Positions 1 to 6,502 of a stretch of DNA of 10,608 bases are shown here, one piece after another. The DNA comes from Nitrospinaceae bacterium (GTDB lineage Bacteria > Nitrospinota > Nitrospinia > Nitrospinales > VA-1), in assembly GCA_029937655.1 (NCBI GenBank), contig JAPYPK010000052.1, positions 1-10,608 on the forward strand, given 5' to 3'. Made by a program: the position numbers and the translations under genes. Position 1 is the first letter of the stretch; every line of letters starts with the position of its first letter. The notes below the pieces were generated by a model that was given only the letters and a program-made list of their open reading frames with translations, made no database searches and was not told the origin of the DNA.

Positions 1-13
1 TAGGAAATGAAAA

Positions 14-331
14 TTATTTAGCGACAGGCCAACCCATATCTGTCCAGCGCTGCATTCCACCGTCACTAACGCAGACAATATTTTTCAGCCCAGCACCCTG
101 AAGCTCTTCCGCGGCCATTTTAGCTCGACCTCCCATTTTACAATGAACATAAATAGTTTTATATGATTTAAGACTATCAACTTCACTTGTTACATCCTCA
201 TGCGGGGTGTTTTGTGCCCCTTCAATATGCCCCTCATTAAACTCTGATGGCGAACGAACATCTAAAATTAAATCATCAGAACTAAGGGTAGCGGCACGCT
301 TGTGTAATTCATCGGCTGAAATATGTTCCAT
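14..331 (-). CDS. Single-domain rhodanese (sulfurtransferase-like) protein
   Basis: This is a 105-residue cytoplasmic protein consisting of one rhodanese domain. Family features are visible: LILDVRSPSEFNEGHIEGA (residues 21-39) is the CH2A-type segment, and the active-site loop CKMGGR (64-69) carries the likely catalytic Cys64, the residue that holds a persulfide in this family. The C-terminal GGMQRWTDMGWPV is the usual rhodanese ending. There is no signal peptide or second domain. The ATG at 331 is preceded by GGAG with a 5-base gap, which supports the start. It is transcribed away from the flagellar genes and has no evident link to them. Single-domain rhodaneses act in varied sulfur-transfer roles, and the real substrate cannot be read from the sequence. 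Confidence 0.93.
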   Translation of the reverse strand: MEHISADELHKRAATLSSDDLILDVRSPSEFNEGHIEGAQNTPHEDVTSEVDSLKSYKTIYVHCKMGGRAKMAAEELQGAGLKNIVCVSDGGMQRWTDMGWPVAK

Positions 332-705
332 GGTATCTCCGTATTAGGTAAAAAATGGGTTAATACTAAATATAACAATTAGATTACAGAACGAAATCAA
401 AAGATTCAAATAGGATTAAAGAAACTATAAAGGATTCTCACAGTTTTGAGTAATGCATATCAATATGAGAATAATATAAATAAATAAAAAATATTGGGTA
501 GAAAAATTGCTAAATAACTTAAATTGAAGGAGTTATTTTATTAGAAAAAATTACCCTTTCAATAAAACAAGGGAAGAAAATACCTGTATTGAGAATAAAA
601 AAACCAAAATAACTTAATAAAAAAGAAATAAAAAAATAAAATAAACCCTTATTTTAAAAAGAGTTAATACATTTAGCCTCACCGAAAGAAAAATAAAAAT
701 AAAAT
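332..705. other. AT-rich divergent intergenic region
   Basis: About 375 bases lie between the rhodanese gene and the flgF promoter, with no supported gene. The stretch is very rich in A and T, with long A-runs from about 596 to 705. It probably holds the rhodanese promoter and any upstream binding sites for the activator of the sigma-54 promoter at 706-722. The heptamer TGAGAAT occurs three times: inverted at 434-440 and direct at 466-472 and 590-596. A Shine-Dalgarno-like GAAGGAG at 526-532 has no usable start codon after it. Confidence 0.6.
372..400 (-). promoter_or_regulatory. Possible sigma-70 type promoter for the rhodanese gene
   Basis: On the minus strand, TTGATT (395-400) and TGTTAT (372-377) are separated by 17 bases. 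Each matches four of six consensus positions. Transcription would start about 30-35 bases upstream of the rhodanese ATG. In DNA this rich in A and T such matches arise easily by chance, so this is only a candidate. Confidence 0.25.
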
Positions 706-722
706 TTGGTATAGGTATTGCT
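706..722 (+). promoter_or_regulatory. Sigma-54 (RpoN) promoter of the flgF operon
   Basis: The sequence TTGGTATAGGTATTGCT matches the RpoN consensus YTGGCACGNNNNTTGCW. The -24 element GG is at 708-709 and the -12 element GC is at 720-721, with exactly the required spacing. Transcription should start near 733. That leaves a leader of about 27 bases, containing an AAGGG ribosome-binding site, before the ATG at 760. The match differs from consensus at the two C positions of GGCAC, in the same way as the second promoter at 6405-6421. Sigma-54 control of rod, ring and hook genes is well known in other polar flagellates, and an enhancer-binding activator would be required. Confidence 0.8.
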
Positions 723-748
723 CAATAAAGATATAAATCAAATTTATC

Positions 749-753
749 AAGGG
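749..753 (+). promoter_or_regulatory. Ribosome-binding site that fixes the flgF start
   Basis: AAGGG lies six bases before the ATG at 760. It supports that ATG over the in-frame TTG at 718, which sits inside the -12 element of the promoter and upstream of the predicted transcription start. Confidence 0.75.
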
Positions 754-759
754 TTTCTA

Positions 760-1551
760 ATGCACGAAGGATTGATTATAGCCGCATCAGGTGGTGTAAA
801 ACAACAAGTTAAAATGGATGTGTTAGCCAACAACATGGCCAATTCAAATAATTCAGGTTTCAAGTCAGACGGATTGGTGTTTAGAGAAATCTTTCCTCCT
901 TTTAACGAGGGATCTAGTCCTGATGCAAGTAAGAATGCATTGCTCACACCAAATGATTCAAATGAAAACGTGTCATACGTCGCAGTAGATACCCTGTATA
1001 CAGATCACTCGCAGGGGATATTTCATAAAACAGATAATCCACTGGATTTGGCATTGGAGGGGGATGGGTTTTTCGAAATCGAAACACCGCAAGGTCTTCG
1101 TTACACAAGAAACGGAAACTTTCGTTTGGACACAGGAAAAAATTTGGTCACACAGGATGGAAATTTCCTGCTGGATAAAAATAAACAAAAAATAAAAATA
1201 GAAGACAACAGCGGCAAAATAGATTTTGGTCCCGATGGAACTATTACTGTGGGTAATGGATTCGGAAACCAACCTGCGGGAACTTTAAGTTTAGTCAAAT
1301 TTGAAGATACAAGTGGGTTAGCAAAAGAAGGAAATGGTCTATATAAAATCGTGGACAGTAAAATAAAACCAATAGCAGCAGATAATATTAAGGTGGCACA
1401 AGGAGTCCTGGAGCGTTCCAACGTAAATACGATAGAAGAAATGACAAACATGATAACGGCAATTCGGGCGTTTGAAGCTTATCAAAAAGTTATACAAAGT
1501 ATAGATGAAGCTGATGACCAGGCGGTGAACTCAATCGGAAGAGTCGTATAA
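760..1551 (+). CDS. flgF: Flagellar proximal rod protein FlgF
   Basis: FlgF is a rod subunit of the flagellar basal body, exported by the flagellar type III system and placed in the periplasmic rod next to FlgG. The 263-residue protein starts MHEGLIIAASGG and carries the rod/hook N-terminal signature LANNMANSNNSGFKSD (22-37). The middle has the FlgE/F/G-like segment LALEGDGFFEIETPQG followed by YTRNGNF. The C-terminal rod domain is QGVLERSNVNTIEEMTNMI with IRAFEAYQKVIQ. Length is close to the usual 250 or so. The reading frame is open upstream to a TTG at 718, but that codon lies within the sigma-54 promoter, so the ATG at 760 with its AAGGG site is chosen. It is the first gene of the unit; flgG follows after 42 bases. 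It is assigned FlgF rather than FlgG because the next gene is the clear FlgG. Confidence 0.95.
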   Translation: MHEGLIIAASGGVKQQVKMDVLANNMANSNNSGFKSDGLVFREIFPPFNEGSSPDASKNALLTPNDSNENVSYVAVDTLYTDHSQGIFHKTDNPLDLALEGDGFFEIETPQGLRYTRNGNFRLDTGKNLVTQDGNFLLDKNKQKIKIEDNSGKIDFGPDGTITVGNGFGNQPAGTLSLVKFEDTSGLAKEGNGLYKIVDSKIKPIAADNIKVAQGVLERSNVNTIEEMTNMITAIRAFEAYQKVIQSIDEADDQAVNSIGRVV

Positions 1552-1593
1552 AAATAGCTATCAAACGAAAAATTGAAATAGAAAGGGAAAAAA

Positions 1594-2382
1594 ATGATTC
1601 GAGCTTTGTATACGGCAGCAACAGGAATGAATGCGCAGGACATAAATGTTGCAACCATTTCCAATAACATAGCTAACGTAAACTCGACCGGATATAAAAA
1701 GAGCCGTGCAGAGTTTCAAGATCTTCTCTACCAGAACCTAAGATTGGTCGGAACTCTATCACCAAATGGTAATCAGATCCCGACAGGTAGTCAGTTGGGC
1801 TTGGGAACAAAGTTAGGGTCCGTAGCAAAAATATATACCCAAGGTGATTTCATTCAAACGCAAAACCAACTTGACGCGGCAATCACAGGGAAAGGGTTTT
1901 TTCAAATTGCTCTGCCGGATGGAACCATCGCTTACACACGGGCGGGATCATTCAAAATGAATAATACGGGACAGGTAGTAACAGCAGATGGATTACCACT
2001 TGAGCCAGCAATTACGGTTCCGCAGGATGCTCTACAAATTTCAATTGATGAGAACGGCAGTGTTTCAGTTACCCAGCCAGGAGCTACAGCTCCAACAGTA
2101 TTGGGAACAATTCAATTGGCGACGTTTCAAAATCGAGCGGGTCTACAGGCAATCGGAAACAATGCATTTAAACAGACGGATGCATCAGGAGCTCCAACCG
2201 TTGGTAATCCTAATTCTGATGATCGGGGAAAAACCCAGCAAGGATTTCTTGAGATGTCCAATGTGAGCGTAGTCGAGGAAATGGTAAATTTAATTTCCGC
2301 TCAAAGAGCTTATGAAATGAATTCCAGAACCGTACAGACCGCTGATGAAATGCTGCAAACCGCAAATAATATGAAACGTTAA
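1594..2382 (+). CDS. flgG: Flagellar distal rod protein FlgG
   Basis: FlgG forms the distal rod, the drive shaft that passes through the P- and L-rings to the hook. The 262-residue length matches the family (about 260). The N-terminus MIRALYTAATGMNAQ with ISNNIANVNSTGYKKSRAEFQDLLYQ is a classic FlgG opening. The central part has GKGFFQIALPDG followed by YTRAGSFKMN. The C-terminus QGFLEMSNVSVVEEMVNLI, then AQRAYEMNSRTVQTADEML, is diagnostic. An AAGGG ribosome-binding site at 1583-1587 sits six bases before the ATG. The gene lies between flgF and flgA, an order common in flagellar clusters. There is no signal peptide, as expected for a substrate of the flagellar export apparatus. Confidence 0.98.
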   Translation: MIRALYTAATGMNAQDINVATISNNIANVNSTGYKKSRAEFQDLLYQNLRLVGTLSPNGNQIPTGSQLGLGTKLGSVAKIYTQGDFIQTQNQLDAAITGKGFFQIALPDGTIAYTRAGSFKMNNTGQVVTADGLPLEPAITVPQDALQISIDENGSVSVTQPGATAPTVLGTIQLATFQNRAGLQAIGNNAFKQTDASGAPTVGNPNSDDRGKTQQGFLEMSNVSVVEEMVNLISAQRAYEMNSRTVQTADEMLQTANNMKR

Positions 2383-2400
2383 GAAACGGGGCATTGAAAC

Positions 2401-3138
2401 ATGATTAAAAAATATAAAAATAAATGGATCGGAATGTTATTGGGAATCTGTTTTTTGTTAATAACCGGGTCCAATGCATGGGCAAAATCAAATGACACAA
2501 GAACCATAACTTCACAAGAGATCAGGGAAAGCGCTGAAAATTACTTGATCAATCACTTGGACTGGAATCCTGAGTCAATGGATATCGAAATCAATTATCA
2601 GGCAAGGGACCTGATAGTACCGGAAGGAAAACTTCTTCTTGATTTTGGAAGGATAAATAACCCAAGGAGAATAGGACGAATTCCTCTAACCGTAATGGTA
2701 AAAATAGACGATAAGTTTATCAAAAGAGTTCGAATAAACGCCAAGGTGGTGGTTTATCAAGATGTAGTAAAAACAAGAAATTCTTTACAACGGGGAAATG
2801 TAATCGGGGAATCAGACGTCGTTATGGAACGAATACGAACCGAACGCATATTAAGAGATATCCCGACTAATTTAGATAGGGTAATTGGTCAGGCGGCAAC
2901 CAGAAATTTACAACCGGGAAACACAGTAAAGTTTAGGGATTTAAAACAAGTTCCTACCATCAAGCGAGGGTCAAGGGTAATTATTTTAGCAAGAAAAGGA
3001 TCTATGAAAATTACGGCACCCGGAACGGCACGTGAGGATGGTTTTAAAAACAAAATTGTTCAAGTAGTAAACCTCGAGACTAAAAAGACTATCTACGCTG
3101 AGGTAATTAATTCAAATACTGTCGAGGTTAGATTCTAA
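2401..3138 (+). CDS. flgA: Flagellar P-ring assembly chaperone FlgA
   Basis: FlgA is a periplasmic chaperone that helps FlgI polymerise into the P-ring around the rod. The 245-residue protein starts with a Sec signal peptide: basic MIKKYKNKWI, a hydrophobic core, and a probable cleavage after NAWA (residue 28). The C-terminal half, roughly residues 117-245, is the SAF-type domain typical of FlgA. It includes LQRGNVIGESDVVMERI (129-145), VIGQAATRNLQPGNTVKFRDL (161-181) and KRGSRVIILARKGSMKITAPGTA (188-210). The gene begins 18 bases after flgG and ends directly against the ATG of flgH, which suggests translational coupling. The N-terminal part (about 30-115) is less conserved, as is usual for the family. 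Confidence 0.96.
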   Translation: MIKKYKNKWIGMLLGICFLLITGSNAWAKSNDTRTITSQEIRESAENYLINHLDWNPESMDIEINYQARDLIVPEGKLLLDFGRINNPRRIGRIPLTVMVKIDDKFIKRVRINAKVVVYQDVVKTRNSLQRGNVIGESDVVMERIRTERILRDIPTNLDRVIGQAATRNLQPGNTVKFRDLKQVPTIKRGSRVIILARKGSMKITAPGTAREDGFKNKIVQVVNLETKKTIYAEVINSNTVEVRF

Positions 3139-3873
3139 ATGAAAAATAAAGATTTTTTTCTATTAGGAAATATTTTTAAGATAGCAGTACTGCTATGGGC
3201 CTTAGTGGGTATAACCGCCTGCGCAAATACGCATAAGGCAATAGATTCAAAATCGGCAGTCATTCCACAAAAAATCTATAAGGCAAAACCCGTGAAGTAC
3301 AACGATGGTGGGATATGGCCTGGGGATACTTCAAAAAATCTTCTTTTTGAGGATACAAAAGCAAGAAAAATAGGCGACATCGTAACCGTAGTATTAAATG
3401 AGACAGCGACATCGACCCAATCAGCGACAACAGACACTTCAAAATCATCGGAAATTGCTCTTTCAACAACAGCCGTTATGGGTTTACCGAGTGATATGGG
3501 GGTTAAAAATTTTCTAGGACTGGGTACCGGATTTGATCCTACTGTTGGGGGGACCACCGAAAGGTCAAATGGCGGCTCTGGAACAACGACTCGAAGTGGA
3601 AGTTTGACGGGTACTGTGTCAGCGACCATTAAAGCTATCAACGAAAATGGAAATTTTGAAATAGAAGGGTCACGTTCGGTAACTATAAATTTTGAAGAAC
3701 AGCTAATGATTTTGACCGGAATTATTCGTCCATCGGATATCAACTACGATAATACGATTAACTCATCCTTGATCGCAGAGGCGTCAATCACTTATACCGG
3801 AGACGGCGTGATTGCAGAGGAACAACGTGTAGGCTGGCTTATGCGTGCGTTGAGTTATGTATGGCCATTTTAA
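3139..3873 (+). CDS. flgH: Flagellar L-ring lipoprotein FlgH
   Basis: FlgH is the outer-membrane lipoprotein that forms the L-ring bushing around the distal rod. The 244-residue precursor has a lipoprotein signal ending in ITAC, so Cys28 is the likely lipidated residue. The +2 residue is Ala, compatible with outer-membrane sorting. Family motifs are NLLFEDTKARKIGDIVTV (67-84), LTGTVSATI (156-164), NGNFEIEGSRSVTINFEEQL (170-189) with TGIIRPSDI after it, and IAEASITYTGDGVI (212-225) with GWLMR near the end. The start codon immediately follows the flgA stop. GAGG at 3124-3127, inside the end of flgA, can serve as ribosome-binding site. Unusually, the next gene is not flgI but a small lipoprotein gene 70 bases downstream. 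Confidence 0.98.
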   Translation: MKNKDFFLLGNIFKIAVLLWALVGITACANTHKAIDSKSAVIPQKIYKAKPVKYNDGGIWPGDTSKNLLFEDTKARKIGDIVTVVLNETATSTQSATTDTSKSSEIALSTTAVMGLPSDMGVKNFLGLGTGFDPTVGGTTERSNGGSGTTTRSGSLTGTVSATIKAINENGNFEIEGSRSVTINFEEQLMILTGIIRPSDINYDNTINSSLIAEASITYTGDGVIAEEQRVGWLMRALSYVWPF

Positions 3874-3943
3874 GTGAATAGATTTTTAGAAAGAAGATCA
3901 AGATCATTTTAAATATTAGAAACCATAGATGTATAGGAATCGT

Positions 3944-4402
3944 ATGACACAAATTAAAGCTGGATTGAAAATTGTGAATACAAATCAAAAAAAAGTAAAA
4001 AATTCCTCATGCATATACGGAATAAAAACGTGGTTCATTGCAACTTTTGCAGTAATCATGATCTTGTCCTGTACTCAAGATATAGAAAACCTTGTCGGGC
4101 CTAGTTACTCCGGTTACACAATAGGTGTTACCGCACAGTATGGGGGCGTTGGAATAGTAAAAAGTTCGGGGGGATCAGCAACTATTCGCATGGAGGTAGT
4201 TACTGCAGCCGGTGTACCTGTTAATGGATCAGTAATAACATTGACGAGTACCTTGGGTACTCTTTCTGCTGCTACTTTTACGACAGTAAATGGATTAGCA
4301 ATAGGAACTTTGACAGTGGGGGCCACCGCTGGGACAGCGTATGTTGTGGCAACGGTAGAAAATGTAAGTGCGACAACCACGGTTTCAATATTGAGTTTCT
4401 AA
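3944..4402 (+). CDS. Predicted lipoprotein with one Ig-like (Big_1-type) domain, function unknown
   Basis: This is not a recognised flagellar component. The protein has a long basic N-terminus, a hydrophobic segment (about 29-42) and a lipobox ILSC, making Cys43 the likely lipidated residue. The +2 residue is Thr, which favours the outer membrane. After it come TQDIENLVGPSY and one beta-rich domain (about 57-152). The motifs AAGVPVNGSVITLTSTLGTL and TTVNGLAIGTLTVGATAGTAYVVATV resemble bacterial Ig-like group 1 (invasin-type) domains. An ATG at 3929 is in frame, but the ATG at 3944 has AGGA at 3935-3938 five bases before it and is preferred. The gene lies on the same strand inside the flgH-flgI interval, and a second lipoprotein with a matching post-lipobox motif follows after 22 bases. 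A ring-associated or surface role is inferred from position only. Confidence 0.85.
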   Translation: MTQIKAGLKIVNTNQKKVKNSSCIYGIKTWFIATFAVIMILSCTQDIENLVGPSYSGYTIGVTAQYGGVGIVKSSGGSATIRMEVVTAAGVPVNGSVITLTSTLGTLSAATFTTVNGLAIGTLTVGATAGTAYVVATVENVSATTTVSILSF

Positions 4403-4424
4403 AATCATAAATAAATTACGAATT

Positions 4425-5120
4425 ATGAGTGTAAATAAAAAAATAAAACAAAGCTATTTACCCATCAATCGATGGAAAGCATGGTTGTTTTGCCTTTTGT
4501 CAGCAACCCTGATTCTAGCTTGTACGGGTGACTTGGATAATGATGGAGCCGCACTTCTAGGCCCATCATTTGGAATTACACTTATTCCACAAAACCCAAC
4601 ATTACTTAAAGCAGGGGCACAACTCTTTACCGCTACAGGGGGAGTTACGCCATATACTTATTATTTGAGTACAACAACCACAGGAGCGACAGTAGGAACC
4701 ATTGTCGCTTCGGGACACAATGTAGGTTTATTCACCGGTGTTCAGGCTCTGGCTGCAGCACCCGCAGGTACTTCCACGGTAACAGTTGTAGATTCGACAG
4801 GGGTTTCAGGAACAACAACTTTAACCGTACTGCCCACGATCCTGATTGTAACTCCCGGCAGTGGGCTCATTACTGCAGCTGGAGAAACGGTAGTCTATAC
4901 TGCTACGCTTTTATCAGGTTCAGGTCTGGCTACGTGTAGCATTTCCCGGGATGATTCATCCGGTACCACAACTATCCCGACAGTTGAAATTGCCAATGCT
5001 ATCTGTACAGCTACCGGTTCTGCTGTTCCAGCTTCGGGTACTGAAGATTTTACTATAACAATTACAGATTCAATCAATGGGGATTATGCGCTTGCTAAAC
5101 TTACATTGGGTACCCCGTAA
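4425..5120 (+). CDS. Predicted lipoprotein with two Ig-like beta domains, function unknown
   Basis: This is not a recognised flagellar component. The 231-residue precursor has a lipoprotein signal ending in LILAC, with Cys33 likely lipidated and Thr at +2. It is followed by TGDLDNDGAALLGPSF, which matches the post-lipobox segment of the preceding protein (shared CTxD, then a Leu/Ile, an acidic residue and Asn, then L-[LV]-GPS-[FY]). Two Thr/Ala/Gly-rich beta domains are apparent. One spans about 50-136, with FTATGGVTPYTYYLS and GTSTVTVVDSTG, a pattern common in bacterial Ig-like or putative adhesin domains. The second spans about 137-230 and contains Cys171 and Cys194, which could form a disulfide. 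No Shine-Dalgarno sequence is evident before the ATG, so coupling to the upstream gene is possible. Its position before flgI suggests an envelope or ring accessory, by inference only. Confidence 0.85.
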   Translation: MSVNKKIKQSYLPINRWKAWLFCLLSATLILACTGDLDNDGAALLGPSFGITLIPQNPTLLKAGAQLFTATGGVTPYTYYLSTTTTGATVGTIVASGHNVGLFTGVQALAAAPAGTSTVTVVDSTGVSGTTTLTVLPTILIVTPGSGLITAAGETVVYTATLLSGSGLATCSISRDDSSGTTTIPTVEIANAICTATGSAVPASGTEDFTITITDSINGDYALAKLTLGTP

Positions 5121-5131
5121 CGTAAAATGAC

Positions 5132-5137
5132 GAGGAG
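5132..5137 (+). promoter_or_regulatory. Ribosome-binding site that decides the flgI start
   Basis: GAGGAG lies nine bases before the TTG at 5147, and 21 bases before the next in-frame ATG at 5159. The spacing favours the TTG start. Confidence 0.65.
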
Positions 5138-5146
5138 ATTAAAATC

Positions 5147-6265
5147 TTGAAACAAATTATGAAAAGATTTTTCCCGATAATTTTAATGGCATTGATGTTT
5201 GCAGATACAGCGTCGGCTGCTCGTATCAAGGACCTAACCAATATAAAGGGGGTTCGAAGCAATCAGCTAATAGGGTTTGGACTAGTAATCGGGCTTGCGG
5301 GAACAGGGGATAGCGCGACAAATGTTTTCTTCTCGATTCAGTCTGTATTTAACATGCTTAAAAAAATGGGGATTACCATTCCATCGGGAGAGGTAGATTC
5401 GTTAAAGTTTAAAAACGTGGCAACGGTGATGGTGACCGCAGAACTACCTTCCTTTGCACGTCAGGGAGACAGAATCGATGTGACTGTTTCATCAGTAGGT
5501 GACTCAAAAAGCTTACAAGGTGGCACTCTTTTAATGACACCCCTTAAGGGACCTGACAGCAATACCTACGGGGTGGCACAAGGTCCTTTATCTATAGGCG
5601 GTTTTGAGGTTGCAGGTGGGGGAGCCGGTGCACAGAAAAATCACAAAACAGTAGGTAGAGTAGTGAACGGGGCTTTAGTGGAAAGAGAACTTCCTCACAA
5701 ATTTAATGCAAAAGGGGAACTGATTTTTGCCTTAAAGAAAACAGATTTTACGACTGCACGAAGAATTTCACAGGCAATCAATAATGAATTAAAAGATCAA
5801 TCCGCATTTGTGATAGATGGACGAACGATAAAAGTAGAAGTCCCAAAGTTTTATACCAATAACACATCAGAATTAATTGCTCGTATCGAAAAATTAGATG
5901 TGGAGCCGGATATAGTTGCTCGTGTCATCGTAGACGAACGAACCGGAACGGTAGTGATGGGAGAGAATGTTCGTATCTCAACCGTGGCAGTTGCTCACGG
6001 TGCATTATTTATTCAAATTAAGGGAGAACCTGTGGCGCCAGATGCTCCTCCACCAGTAGCGGAGCCAGGGTCTATAAACCCAGCAAGAACACGGGTTCCA
6101 GTTGAGGAGGGAGAAGATAAGTTGATCGTGATGAATAAAGGTGCAGCACTCGGTGATATTGTGAATGGACTCAATGCGATTGGAGTAACACCACGAGACC
6201 TGATTGCCATTTTGCAATCGATCAAAGCGTCTGGTGCTCTTCACGCGGAACTAGATATCATCTAA
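5147..6265 (+). CDS. flgI: Flagellar P-ring protein FlgI
   Basis: FlgI forms the periplasmic P-ring in the peptidoglycan layer around the rod. The 372-residue precursor starts at TTG, chosen because GAGGAG sits nine bases upstream; an ATG at 5159 is the alternative. The signal peptide probably ends at TASA (residue 24). The mature protein opens ARIKDLTNIKGVRSNQLIGFGL and VIGLAGTGD, the hallmark of FlgI. Other conserved parts are FKNVATVMVTAELPSFARQG (88-107), VIVDERTGTVVMGENVRIS (260-278) and the C-terminus LNAIGVTPRDLIAILQSIKASGALHAELDII. A proline-rich loop, VAPDAPPPVAEPGS (296-309), precedes the last domain. The mature protein has no cysteine, unlike E. coli FlgI, whose disulfide aids folding. 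It is the last gene before the terminator at 6286-6325. Confidence 0.98.
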   Translation: MKQIMKRFFPIILMALMFADTASAARIKDLTNIKGVRSNQLIGFGLVIGLAGTGDSATNVFFSIQSVFNMLKKMGITIPSGEVDSLKFKNVATVMVTAELPSFARQGDRIDVTVSSVGDSKSLQGGTLLMTPLKGPDSNTYGVAQGPLSIGGFEVAGGGAGAQKNHKTVGRVVNGALVERELPHKFNAKGELIFALKKTDFTTARRISQAINNELKDQSAFVIDGRTIKVEVPKFYTNNTSELIARIEKLDVEPDIVARVIVDERTGTVVMGENVRISTVAVAHGALFIQIKGEPVAPDAPPPVAEPGSINPARTRVPVEEGEDKLIVMNKGAALGDIVNGLNAIGVTPRDLIAILQSIKASGALHAELDII

Positions 6266-6285
6266 CGTAAAAAGTAAAATATGCG

Positions 6286-6325
6286 AGCGGTAGGAGGAAA
6301 TATTTTCCTTACTACCGCTTTTTTT
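6286..6325 (+). terminator. Strong rho-independent terminator after flgI
   Basis: An eight-base arm AGCGGTAG (6286-6293) pairs perfectly with CTACCGCT (6312-6319). The inner GGAAA/TTTCC pairing extends the stem across a small internal mismatch. A run of seven T residues (6319-6325) follows immediately. It lies 20 bases after the flgI stop and closes the first transcription unit. Confidence 0.92.
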
Positions 6326-6404
6326 GTGGATTTATCATCAGAATAAATTCATATAACTATTTGTTTTTAAATGGTTTATTTGTTTATTGGTGGGGTTTGG
6401 TAAT

Positions 6405-6421
6405 TTGGTATGGGCTTTGCA
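6405..6421 (+). promoter_or_regulatory. Sigma-54 (RpoN) promoter of the flgJ-flgN-flgK-flgL unit
   Basis: TTGGTATGGGCTTTGCA matches YTGGCACGNNNNTTGCW closely. GG is at 6407-6408 and GC at 6419-6420, with the exact -24/-12 spacing. Transcription should begin near 6432, leaving a leader of about 71 bases before flgJ. The element lies just downstream of the flgI terminator, where a promoter is needed. It shares the core AATTTGGTATNGGNNTTGC with the flgF promoter, and both replace consensus GGCAC by GGTAT. Confidence 0.83.
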
Positions 6422-6441
6422 AAATTAGTGGGTAGTGGGTA

Positions 6442-6471
6442 TCCCTCAACCCTATTAGACTTTGGTTGGGA
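6442..6471 (+). other. Possible hairpin in the flgJ leader
   Basis: TCCC (6442-6445) and AACC (6448-6451), separated by a two-base bulge, can pair with GGTTGGGA (6464-6471) around a 12-base loop. The hairpin would form in the untranslated leader between the predicted transcription start (about 6432) and the flgJ ATG (6503). No known riboswitch or protein-binding motif is recognised, so it may be incidental. Confidence 0.3.
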
Positions 6472-6502
6472 CAAAATTTAAACAAATATGTGAAGAATAT
6501 TT

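Noticed and set aside
523..612. Short open frame with a Shine-Dalgarno-like GAAGGAG at 526-532, encoding about 29 residues ending in LRIKKPK
   Set aside because: There is no ATG, GTG or TTG at a usable distance after the site, the frame is short, and the composition matches the surrounding AT-rich intergenic DNA. It could be a decayed gene end, but nothing supports that.
655..688. Sigma-28-like promoter before flgF: TAAA at 655-658 and ACCGAAAG at 681-688
   Set aside because: The spacing is several bases too long and the -10 match is partial. The sigma-54 element at 706-722 is far better and properly placed.
718..759. N-terminal extension of FlgF from TTG 718
   Set aside because: The codon is inside the promoter, upstream of the predicted transcript start, and lacks a well-spaced ribosome-binding site.
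3276..3743. Minus-strand open frame of 155 codons opposite flgH
   Set aside because: It lies wholly inside flgH, whose identity is secure, and encodes a low-complexity product with no family resemblance.
3893..3906. Tandem AGATCA repeat between flgH and the first lipoprotein gene
   Set aside because: There are only two copies of a six-base unit; no promoter, attachment site or insertion-sequence end is associated with it.
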